A DNA stretch of 5,166 nucleotides, taken from an uncultured Muribaculum sp. Its GTDB lineage: Bacteria; Bacteroidota; Bacteroidia; Bacteroidales; Muribaculaceae. Below are positions 1 through 5,166 of the stretch, piece by piece. The position numbers and the translations under genes are program-made. Below the pieces are notes generated by a model. That model was not told the origin of the DNA. It worked only from the letters and a program-made list of their open reading frames with translations, and did no database searches. The stretch lies in contig CANPDS010000183.1 in assembly GCA_947573015.1 (NCBI GenBank), forward strand, positions 1 through 5,166. Direction: 5' to 3'. Positions within the stretch are counted from its first letter, which is position 1. The number at the start of each line of letters is the position of its first letter.

Positions 1-129
1 CCACACTGCCATAATGTCGCACCCTGGATAGTGTAGTGATGAGAGATTTCGATCGTCTGCTCCCCATCCTAAGAAAATAACTATGATATCGCGGTGCTCC
101 GGATTGTGCTTTAAAATACGTTGAATCAT
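1..129 (-). CDS. bioG: BioG-type pimeloyl-[ACP] methyl ester esterase, N-terminal fragment (cut by left edge)
   Basis: I translated this by hand because it is too short for routine ORF calling. An ATG at 129-127 opens a frame of 43 codons that runs off the left edge without a stop. Residues 15-27 read IIVIFLGWGADDR, followed by a stretch ending CDIMAVW. This is the hydrophobic first strand and the GWG oxyanion-type loop seen at the start of BioG/DUF452 alpha/beta-hydrolases, comparable to the HGWG of BioH. The catalytic Ser, Asp and His would lie beyond the window, so activity cannot be judged. In the family, BioG cleaves the methyl ester of pimeloyl-ACP methyl ester to release the BioF substrate in the cytoplasm. 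The gene starts 23 nt after the bioF stop on the same strand, which supports the call. An in-frame TAA upstream (144-142) means this ATG is the first possible start. No clear Shine-Dalgarno is present. Identity is likely but rests on a short fragment and on context. Confidence 0.8.
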   Translation of the reverse strand, partial: MIQRILKHNPEHRDIIVIFLGWGADDRNLSSLHYPGCDIMAVW

Positions 130-152
130 ATCCGAGGTTCTTTAAACACACT

Positions 153-1280
153 CTAAGACAAGGTTGCCGACATTGCTTCGCCGACATGATAAATGTCGGC
201 ATCGGTAAGGTTGGCACTAAGGCTGAATCGGAGACGTTCGGTACCTGGTGGAACGGTTGGTGTGCGTATCGGGAGTACTTTTACACCATGCCGCATCAAT
301 TGCTCTGATATGGCTACGGTGCGTGATGCATCCCCAATAATGAGTGGCATGATATGGCTCGGTGTTATCTCGGAGGAGGAGTATTGTTGCAGGATTGTGG
401 CGAGTTGAGAGGATATTGAGATGAGTCGCTCTCTCTCTGCATCCATTTCAAGCATTGTCTCGATCATGTATCTGCTCCACCGGCATACCATTGGAGGAAG
501 TGCTGTGGAGAAAATAAAACTGCGGGATTTGTTTACGAGATATTCCCGTATATCATTGCCGACAGCTACGAAAGCTCCCATGGAGGCTGCTGCCTTGCCA
601 AGAGTCCCGACTATTACGTCTACTTTGTCTCGGCGAGGGCTTGCTTGCACAAGTCCGAGTCCATGAGGACCTAATACACCGAATGCATGGGCCTCATCAA
701 CATAAAGCATTACATTCGGGTATTTCTCTTTCAAGTCGATCAGGGATTCTATATCGCAGCGGTCGCCATCCATGCTGTAGACCGACTCCACGACCACAAG
801 AATGCGCTCATATTCCTGAGTATGTCGCTGAATCAGACGCTCAAGATGTGCGAGATCATTATGACTGAAACGTGTGAATCGGGCGTGCGACAGCACGATA
901 CCGTCAATGATGGAGGCATGTACGAGTTTGTCGGCCAGAATCATTGTGCTGTCGGCAGCTAACGCTGATACCGCACCGGCATTTGCATGATATCCACTGT
1001 TGAACATCAGTGCTTTGCGAGCATACAAGTCGCTAAGCATATTTTCAAGGGCATGATACTCATGTTGATGTGCGGCAAGCAACCTTGACGCCGATGATGT
1101 CATCGGCGTCAATAGATTGTCGCTGTCGGCAAAGAACTGCTGTTGCAATTCAGTATGGGCCGCCAGACCAAGATAGTCGTTGCTCGACAGGTCGATACAG
1201 CCGATTCCCGCATCGGCCTGCGGAATATGGCGTAGATTGCCGGATATGCGTAGTTGTTCTAATGTTTGGCTGTATTTCAC
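153..1280 (-). CDS. bioF: 8-amino-7-oxononanoate synthase (KAPA synthase)
   Basis: This is a 375-residue PLP enzyme of the alpha-oxoamine synthase family, close to the usual ~385. BioF condenses pimeloyl-ACP (or -CoA) with L-alanine, releasing CO2, to give 8-amino-7-oxononanoate in biotin synthesis. Visible hallmarks are SSNDYLGL (32-39), SASRLL (63-68), the PLP-stacking His121 in LVHASIIDG, SVYSMDGD (166-173), DEAH with Asp195 and His198, GTLGKA with the Schiff-base Lys229, FSTALPP (257-263) and PTVPPGTERLRFSL near the C-terminus. The start is GTG (1280-1278), 2 nt after the nadC TGA. The next in-frame codons upstream contain no ATG, GTG or TTG before an in-frame TGA, so GTG is the only good start. 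Translational coupling to nadC is likely. Relatives such as serine palmitoyltransferase (present in Bacteroidota) and 2-amino-3-ketobutyrate CoA ligase share the fold. The TLGKA-type lysine loop, the PTVPPGTERLR segment and the adjacent bioG favour BioF. Confidence 0.93.
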   Translation of the reverse strand: MKYSQTLEQLRISGNLRHIPQADAGIGCIDLSSNDYLGLAAHTELQQQFFADSDNLLTPMTSSASRLLAAHQHEYHALENMLSDLYARKALMFNSGYHANAGAVSALAADSTMILADKLVHASIIDGIVLSHARFTRFSHNDLAHLERLIQRHTQEYERILVVVESVYSMDGDRCDIESLIDLKEKYPNVMLYVDEAHAFGVLGPHGLGLVQASPRRDKVDVIVGTLGKAAASMGAFVAVGNDIREYLVNKSRSFIFSTALPPMVCRWSRYMIETMLEMDAERERLISISSQLATILQQYSSSEITPSHIMPLIIGDASRTVAISEQLMRHGVKVLPIRTPTVPPGTERLRFSLSANLTDADIYHVGEAMSATLS

Positions 1281-1282
1281 GA

Positions 1283-2128
1283 TCAGCAGTGCTTGAAACT
1301 CATATCAAGACCTTTCACGGAGTGGGTTAGTGCTCCTACCGAGATAAAGTCAACTCCACATTCGCCGTAGTCGCGTAGGGTTTCGAGAGTTATGCCGCCA
1401 GAAGATTCCACTTCGGCGCGTCCGTTGATCAGTTTTACAGCCTCACGTGTACGCTCTGGAGTGAAGTTGTCGAGCATGATACGGTCTACTCCGGCTTCGA
1501 GGGCCTGTTGGATCTCTTCTGTGTTGCGCACTTCAAGCTCGATCTTCAGATTCTTCCCTTTTTCTGCCAGATATTTCTTGGCCGATGCCACTGCCTGAGG
1601 AATGCCACCTGCGAAGTCGACATGATTATCCTTGATAAGAATCATGTCGAAAAGGCCAATACGGTGGTTTTCTCCTCCACCTATTTTCACTGCCATTTTC
1701 TCAAGCATGCGCATGCCCGGAGTCGTTTTGCGTGTGTCGAGGACTTTTGTTTTCAGTCCTTCCAGGCGTTTTTGGTAGTGAGCTGTCATTGTGGCGATGC
1801 CGCTCATGCGCTGCATTATATTAAGCATCACACGCTCGGTCTGTAGTAGCGAGCGTACCGGACCCTCCACGACAAATGCGATGTCGCCGGGTTTTACATG
1901 GGCACCATCGTTGATGTATGTGGTCATTTTGAGAGAGGGGTCGAACTTCTGGAATACTTTTCTCGCGATTTCAACACCTGCAATAATGCCCTCTTCTTTC
2001 ACAAGGAGGTGCTGGCGTCCCATAGCGTCAGCCGGGATTGTACTGAGGGTGGTATGGTCGCCGTCGCCTACATCTTCTGCGAAAGCGAGAGTAAGCAGAT
2101 CATCGATGAGCTGGTCGGTTGTCTTCAT
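1283..2128 (-). CDS. nadC: Nicotinate-nucleotide pyrophosphorylase (quinolinate phosphoribosyltransferase, decarboxylating)
   Basis: NadC is a cytoplasmic enzyme that converts quinolinate and PRPP to nicotinate mononucleotide, CO2 and pyrophosphate, the entry to the shared NAD pathway. The 281 residues match the family length. The N-terminal alpha/beta sandwich carries AEDVGDGDHTTL (17-28). The barrel carries ERVMLN with Arg99, DTRKTTPG with Arg133, GGGENHRIGLFD with His155 and Arg156, IKDNH with Lys166, ELEV with Glu199, MLDNF with Asp220 and SSGGI (242-246). Near the end is FISVGALTHSVKGLD. These are the substrate- and phosphate-binding residues of the family, and none appears missing. The ATG at 2128-2126 is the only start before an in-frame TGA. 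No Shine-Dalgarno is seen. The gene lies 93 bp after fabD, behind a hairpin with a T-run, and its stop is 2 nt from bioF, so it probably heads a nadC-bioF-bioG transcript. No nadA or nadB is in the window. Confidence 0.97.
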   Translation of the reverse strand: MKTTDQLIDDLLTLAFAEDVGDGDHTTLSTIPADAMGRQHLLVKEEGIIAGVEIARKVFQKFDPSLKMTTYINDGAHVKPGDIAFVVEGPVRSLLQTERVMLNIMQRMSGIATMTAHYQKRLEGLKTKVLDTRKTTPGMRMLEKMAVKIGGGENHRIGLFDMILIKDNHVDFAGGIPQAVASAKKYLAEKGKNLKIELEVRNTEEIQQALEAGVDRIMLDNFTPERTREAVKLINGRAEVESSGGITLETLRDYGECGVDFISVGALTHSVKGLDMSFKHC

Positions 2129-2148
2129 GATTGTAAGTTCTATGAATC

Positions 2149-2209
2149 AAAAAAAGGACAAAAGCACTTTCGGGACAATATTTGTCGCACGAGGTCTTTT
2201 GTCCCTTTT
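2149..2209 (-). terminator. Long hairpin with T-run between fabD and nadC: intrinsic terminator or nadC leader attenuator
   Basis: On the minus strand, AAAAGGGACAAAAG (2209-2196) pairs with CTTTTGTCCTTTTT (2164-2151). This gives a 14-bp stem with one G-U pair, a 31-nt loop and a 7-T run (2155-2149) overlapping the 3' arm. This is the shape of a Rho-independent terminator, positioned 13 nt after the fabD stop. Two further pairings sit in the same stretch. One is a small hairpin GACAA-ATA-TTGTC (2186-2174) inside the loop. The other is a 7-bp pairing of GGGACAA (2205-2199) with TTGTCCC (2178-2172), which competes for the 5' arm. Only 20 nt separate the T-run from the nadC ATG, leaving little room for a promoter after the terminator. 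It may end fabD transcripts partially or act as an attenuator for nadC-bioF-bioG. The structure is seen in the sequence; the regulation is inferred. Confidence 0.65.
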
Positions 2210-2221
2210 ATGTATTTTAGA

Positions 2222-3121
2222 TTAATCGAGTTTCTCGTGGCCGGAGATAGTCAGGTCTGAGCCTTTGCCAATCTTGGCGATGAGACCCTGAAGTACTTTG
2301 CCGGGACCGAATTCGATAAACTCATTAGCGCCGTCTGCGATCATGTTCTGCACGGTCTTTGTCCAACGTACAGGAGCTGTAAGCTGTGCTATGAGATTTG
2401 CCTTGATTTCGGCAGGATCGGTGTGGGGGAGTGCATCCACATTCTGATATATCGGACATTTGGGTGCGTGGATCGGGGTATTCTCAATGGCTTCGGCCAG
2501 TTCGGCGCGTGCAGGTTCCATGCAGGGGCTATGGAATGCACCTCCGACCTTGAGTTTGAGAGCGCGTTTTGCTCCAGCTTCGGTGGCCTTTGCGCATGCA
2601 GCATCGATGGCTTCAATCTCACCTGAGATCACAAGCTGTCCGGGGCAGTTGTAGTTGGCGCATACTACCACACCATCCACACTTGCGCAGATTTCTTCAA
2701 CCTTTTCGTCGGGGAGTGCGATGATGGCGGCCATTGTAGAGGGCTTGAGCTCGCAAGCTTTCTGCATTGCTTGTGCACGGGCGCTTACAAGACGCAGACC
2801 ATCCTCGAAGCTGAGTGCACCGGCTACTACAAGCGCGCAAAATTCGCCGAGAGAGTGACCGGCTGTCATGTCGGGTTTGATGCCAGTGGTCTCTTCAATA
2901 ACTTTTGCGATGATTACGGAGTGGAGGAATATTGCAGGTTGTGTCACCTTTGTCTGACGAAGATCTTCATCGGTTCCCTCAAACATGAGGTCGGTGATAC
3001 GGAAACCAAGAATTTCGTTGGCTTTCTCAAACATTGCGCGAGCCTCGGCATTGTTGTCGTAAAGGTCTTTGCCCATACCAACAAACTGTGCGCCCTGTCC
3101 GGGGAATACAAATGCTTTCAT
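2222..3121 (-). CDS. fabD: Malonyl-CoA:acyl carrier protein transacylase
   Basis: FabD transfers malonyl from CoA to ACP in the cytoplasm, supplying extender units for type II fatty acid synthesis. The 299 residues match the usual ~300-310. Motifs in order are FPGQGAQ (6-12), QPAIF (61-65), GHSLGE with nucleophile Ser90, Arg115 in SARAQAMQ (malonyl carboxylate binding in the family), GAFHSPCM with catalytic His197, Gln246 in the AQLTAPVRW segment and FIEFGPGKVL (268-277). All catalytic residues are present. The small ferredoxin-like insert lies roughly between 125 and 190. The ATG at 3121-3119 is preceded in frame by TAA at 3139-3137 with no other start between. The upstream bases are A-rich without a Shine-Dalgarno, as is common in Bacteroidota. 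The gene lies alone between two intergenic gaps rather than in a fab cluster. Its product also feeds the BioC/BioG pimelate route used by bioF and bioG downstream, a metabolic link that need not mean co-regulation. Confidence 0.97.
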   Translation of the reverse strand: MKAFVFPGQGAQFVGMGKDLYDNNAEARAMFEKANEILGFRITDLMFEGTDEDLRQTKVTQPAIFLHSVIIAKVIEETTGIKPDMTAGHSLGEFCALVVAGALSFEDGLRLVSARAQAMQKACELKPSTMAAIIALPDEKVEEICASVDGVVVCANYNCPGQLVISGEIEAIDAACAKATEAGAKRALKLKVGGAFHSPCMEPARAELAEAIENTPIHAPKCPIYQNVDALPHTDPAEIKANLIAQLTAPVRWTKTVQNMIADGANEFIEFGPGKVLQGLIAKIGKGSDLTISGHEKLD

Positions 3122-3142
3122 AAGTGTCTGTTTTAATTATTG

Positions 3143-3229
3143 TTATGGCTGCTCTTGAGCTTTAGGCTTCTGCTTATTCGTCCATCTTATCTCTTCATGG
3201 AGAAGAATGGTATGAAAATCAGTTGCCAT
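3143..3229 (-). other. 28-codon ORF upstream of fabD, coding status doubtful
   Basis: An ATG at 3229-3227 opens 28 codons ending at TAA (3145-3143). The product would begin MATDFHTILLHEEIRW and end in a K/Q/P-rich tail. It is in the same frame as fabD, separated from it by two TAA codons. There is no visible ribosome binding site. The ATG coincides with the -7 box of the candidate fabD promoter, so both cannot be used from that transcript. I do not recognise it. It could be a leader peptide, a small protein or chance, and chance is most likely. Confidence 0.12.
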
Positions 3230-3259
3230 AAAACTACATAAATTTTGAACGGCCACTAA
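3229..3259 (-). promoter_or_regulatory. Possible Bacteroidota-type promoter for fabD
   Basis: On the minus strand, TTAG (3259-3256), 19 nt, then TAGTTTTA (3236-3229) resembles the Bacteroides sigma consensus TTTG-N19-21-TAnnTTTG, with one mismatch in each box. It would start transcription around 3220-3225 and give fabD a leader of about 100 nt. The region is AT-rich, so chance matches are expected. It is offered as the best candidate in this gap, not as a firm call. Confidence 0.3.
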
Positions 3260-3272
3260 TTATTTTGATTGG

Positions 3273-3295
3273 TTATAAATGATTCGGATTTATAA
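3273..3295. repeat. AT-rich inverted repeat between rho and fabD
   Basis: TTATAAAT (3273-3280) and ATTTATAA (3288-3295) are perfect 8-bp inverted copies separated by 7 bp (GATTCGG). The repeat begins about 30 nt after the rho stop. No T-run follows on the minus strand, so it is not a standard terminator. It could be a processing or 3'-end element of the rho mRNA, a protein-binding site upstream of fabD, or chance in AT-rich DNA. Confidence 0.4.
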
Positions 3296-3324
3296 ATAAA
3301 TTTCAGCTTTTGATGAGGAGGAAA

Positions 3325-5166
3325 TTATGCGTTCATGCTACGGAGAAGTTCATCATTGTCACGTGTCTTCTCCATTTGGTCGCGCATGAATTCCATAGCT
3401 TCGACAGATGTGCGGTCGCTGAGATAGCGGCGCAGGATCCAGATGCGTTGCAGTGTTTCCTGTCGTTGCAGTAGATCATCGCGACGAGTGCTTGAAGCCA
3501 TGATGTCGACGGCGGGGAATATGCGCTTGTTGGAGAGTTTGCGGTCGAGCTGTAGCTCCATGTTGCCGGTGCCTTTGAACTCCTCGAATATCACTTCGTC
3601 CATCTTTGAGCTTGTCTCGGTGAGCGCTGTCGCTATGATGGTGAGTGAGCCACCGCCTTCAATATTGCGTGCCGCACCGAAGAAACGTTTGGGCTTCTGG
3701 AGCGCGTTGGCATCGACACCACCTGACAGGATTTTGCCTGATGCGGGCGATACTGTGTTGTATGCACGGGCAAGGCGTGTGATGGAGTCAAGCAGGATCA
3801 CAACGTCGTGTCCGCACTCTACCAGGCGCTTTGCTTTTTCAAGCACGATGCCTGCAATTTTTACATGACGGTCGGCAGGTTCGTCAAATGTAGATGCAAT
3901 AACCTCGGCATTTACGTTGCGGCTCATGTCGGTGACCTCCTCAGGACGTTCGTCGATAAGAAGGATCATAATGTATGTCTCGGGGTGATTCTCGGCAATT
4001 GCATTGGCGATATCTTTTAGGAGCAGTGTCTTACCTGTCTTCGGCGGCGCTACAATAAGTCCACGCTGACCTTTGCCGATGGGGGAGAACATATCGACCA
4101 CCCGGGTTGAAATATTTGATGTGCGACCACCTGTCAAATTGAACTTCTCATCAGGGAAAAGAGGAGTCAGATGCTCGAATGGTACTCGGTCACGGATAAA
4201 TTCCGGTGTGCGTCCGTTGATGTCGCGAATCTCTCCAAGTGGGAAATATTTCTCGTTTTCTTTAGGTGGACGTATCCAGCCTTCCACTACATCTCCGGTC
4301 TTAAGACCATATTGTTTTATCTGTTGCGGAGTGACGTATACATCATCGGGTGATGCGAGATAATTGTAGTCGCTTGAACGTAGGAATCCGTATCCTTCCG
4401 GAGTGATTTCAAGTACTCCGGATGCTAACAGGAGTCCGTCGAAGTTGTAGCGTGCCGGCTGTGGCTCTGGTATGAAATCGCGGTTGGCGTTATTGTTGTT
4501 ACGGTTGCGCTTATTCTTTTTATTATTTTGTTGTTTCTGCTGCTGGAGCTGGGGTTGGTTAGGCTCCTGAATTACGATTGGAGCTGATGCGGCAGCCGCT
4601 GCGGCTTCTTCTTTTTCGCGTTGGGAACGTGGCACGAACTTGCGTTCGGTGCGGAAGAATGATCCGAAAGAACTGTCTTTCGAGGGACGGAAGTCACGTT
4701 TTTTATTTTGTTGTGGCTGCTGTTCCTGTTGCGGTTGATTATTTGTATCTTCCGGTGCCTGAAGTTCCGGTGTGATCTCCTGCTGGATGGCGGGATTATC
4801 CAGATTGTTAATATCGGAAGTCGCTTGCGACGGCTCTGTAGTGTCGGTAGCGTAGTTAATTGGGGCCGGCAGCATCTGGCGATTGTCGGGTGTTTCATTT
4901 ACCACGATATCGTCGGTTGTGGCAGATGGAGTGGAGTCGGGATTCTGCTGTTGGCTTTCAGGCTGCATTGCCACGAGTTCCTCCCGGGCTTTTGCGGCTG
5001 CTGCCTCAGCTGCCAGTTGTGCCTTGGATGGACGCCCCGGTTTGCGACGCGGTGCCTGTGGCATGTCGGGTGATTGCTTATCGTCCGGCATGGTTTCAGG
5101 TTCGGAGGGCTGGGTCGCGTTCGCCGCCGGTTTATTTTTTTTTATTGCGTTGTTTCTTTTCTTTAG
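3325..5166 (-). CDS. rho: Transcription termination factor Rho, 5' end beyond right edge
   Basis: Rho is the hexameric RNA-dependent ATPase that pulls RNA from transcription complexes. Residues here are numbered from the ATG at 5091. A cold-shock-type RNA-binding domain (about 222-290) contains GVLEITPEGYGFLRSS and DDVYVTPQQI. The RecA-like motor follows, with Walker A APPKTGKT (348-355), ERPEEV (381-386) around the catalytic Glu, Walker B VVILLDS (430-436), Q-loop LSGGVDANAL (455-464), R-loop FKGTGN (505-510) and the C-terminal LDRKLSNKRIFPAVDI. The motor looks intact. Residues 1-212 are a low-complexity arm rich in Q, N, P, A and K. The same frame continues upstream of 5091 for 25 open codons (K/N/A/P-rich) to the window edge, so 5091 is probably an internal Met. 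In E. coli the cold-shock fold begins near residue 50 after a Rho_N domain, so that domain is expected outside the window. The stop is TAA at 3327-3325. No promoter or leader is visible. Confidence 0.97.
   Translation of the reverse strand, partial: LKKRNNAIKKNKPAANATQPSEPETMPDDKQSPDMPQAPRRKPGRPSKAQLAAEAAAAKAREELVAMQPESQQQNPDSTPSATTDDIVVNETPDNRQMLPAPINYATDTTEPSQATSDINNLDNPAIQQEITPELQAPEDTNNQPQQEQQPQQNKKRDFRPSKDSSFGSFFRTERKFVPRSQREKEEAAAAAASAPIVIQEPNQPQLQQQKQQNNKKNKRNRNNNNANRDFIPEPQPARYNFDGLLLASGVLEITPEGYGFLRSSDYNYLASPDDVYVTPQQIKQYGLKTGDVVEGWIRPPKENEKYFPLGEIRDINGRTPEFIRDRVPFEHLTPLFPDEKFNLTGGRTSNISTRVVDMFSPIGKGQRGLIVAPPKTGKTLLLKDIANAIAENHPETYIMILLIDERPEEVTDMSRNVNAEVIASTFDEPADRHVKIAGIVLEKAKRLVECGHDVVILLDSITRLARAYNTVSPASGKILSGGVDANALQKPKRFFGAARNIEGGGSLTIIATALTETSSKMDEVIFEEFKGTGNMELQLDRKLSNKRIFPAVDIMASSTRRDDLLQRQETLQRIWILRRYLSDRTSVEAMEFMRDQMEKTRDNDELLRSMNA
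4456..5166 (-). other. Region encoding the disordered, Q/N-rich arm of Rho
   Basis: This part of rho (residues 1-212 from the internal ATG, plus 25 codons upstream) encodes low-complexity sequence. An AT-hook-like RRKPGRPSK lies at 15-23, a Q/P-rich stretch at 119-129, a basic and Phe-rich block at 130-160, an Ala run at 163-168 and an N/Q/K/R-rich stretch at 178-204. In that last stretch 17 of 27 residues are Q or N. No fold is apparent. Bacteroides Rho proteins are known to carry a large insertion of this sort between the N-terminal helical domain and the RNA-binding domain, and in B. thetaiotaomicron it is reported to drive condensate formation. A similar role here is inference. Confidence 0.85.

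Noticed and set aside
153..1280. Serine palmitoyltransferase or glycine C-acetyltransferase instead of BioF
   Set aside because: These share the fold and occur in Bacteroidota. The GTLGKA loop, the PTVPPGTERLR segment and the bioG gene directly downstream fit BioF better.
1791..2225. 144-codon plus-strand ORF antisense to nadC
   Set aside because: It is fully opposite a well-conserved nadC and the fabD-nadC hairpin, has no recognisable domain, and no promoter is seen. It is a shadow.
2266..2279. GCCAA-GA-TTGGC hairpin near the end of fabD
   Set aside because: It is within coding sequence (AKIG region), the loop is only 2 nt, and no T-run follows. It is likely chance.
2771..3136. 121-codon plus-strand ORF antisense to fabD
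   Set aside because: It is a shadow of the conserved fabD coding sequence. The translation is Cys/Phe-rich and has no family resemblance.
3182..3210. Bulged hairpin (CCAT-TCTTC ... GAAGA ... ATGG) in the putative fabD leader
   Set aside because: The inner stem is only 5 bp and the outer 4 bp sits across a 6-nt bulge. It is too weak to call a riboswitch or regulatory RNA.
3443..3868. 141-codon plus-strand ORF antisense to rho
   Set aside because: It lies opposite the conserved Rho motor region. The Ser/Arg-rich translation is typical of antisense reading.
4572..4898. 108-codon minus-strand frame inside rho
   Set aside because: It lies in another frame of the low-complexity rho arm, where skewed codon content removes stops. 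The R/P/S-rich product has no recognisable motif, and the rho frame is clearly the coding one.
1..5166. CRISPR array, tRNA, rRNA, insertion sequence, attachment site or defence system
   Set aside because: No spaced direct repeats, cloverleaf, transposase motif or terminal inverted repeats were found on either strand. The window is housekeeping genes.

Overview
This window looks like ordinary chromosomal DNA from a Bacteroidota bacterium, most likely a gut Bacteroidales (Bacteroides/Muribaculaceae-like). That placement is my inference. It rests on a Rho factor with a long Q/N/P-rich disordered arm, a BioG-type (not BioH-type) biotin esterase beside bioF, BioF and Rho sequences of Bacteroidales character, and start codons without clear Shine-Dalgarno sequences. 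No rRNA, tRNA, mobile element, CRISPR array or phage gene was seen.

All genes are on the minus strand, so transcription runs from high to low coordinates. From upstream to downstream: (1) rho (3325 to the right edge), the transcription termination factor. Its reading frame stays open through the last base of the window, so the true N-terminus, probably with the Rho_N helical domain, lies outside. (2) A 203-bp gap (3122-3324) with an AT-rich inverted repeat, a weak Bacteroidota-type promoter and a doubtful 28-codon ORF. (3) fabD (2222-3121), malonyl-CoA:ACP transacylase. (4) A 93-bp gap (2129-2221) with a strong stem plus T-run, either the fabD terminator or a leader attenuator for nadC. (5) nadC (1283-2128), quinolinate phosphoribosyltransferase. 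(6) bioF (153-1280), 8-amino-7-oxononanoate synthase, starting at GTG 2 nt after the nadC stop. (7) The first 43 codons of bioG (1-129), pimeloyl-ACP methyl ester esterase, cut by the left edge.

FabD makes the malonyl-ACP used for fatty acid elongation. In the BioC/BioG route the same pool gives pimeloyl-ACP methyl ester, BioG removes the methyl group, and BioF condenses pimeloyl-ACP with alanine. NadC belongs to de novo NAD synthesis, so nadC-bioF-bioG looks like a mixed cofactor operon. No new multi-gene system is visible. The points most worth checking are the disordered, prion-like arm of Rho and the hairpin region before nadC.
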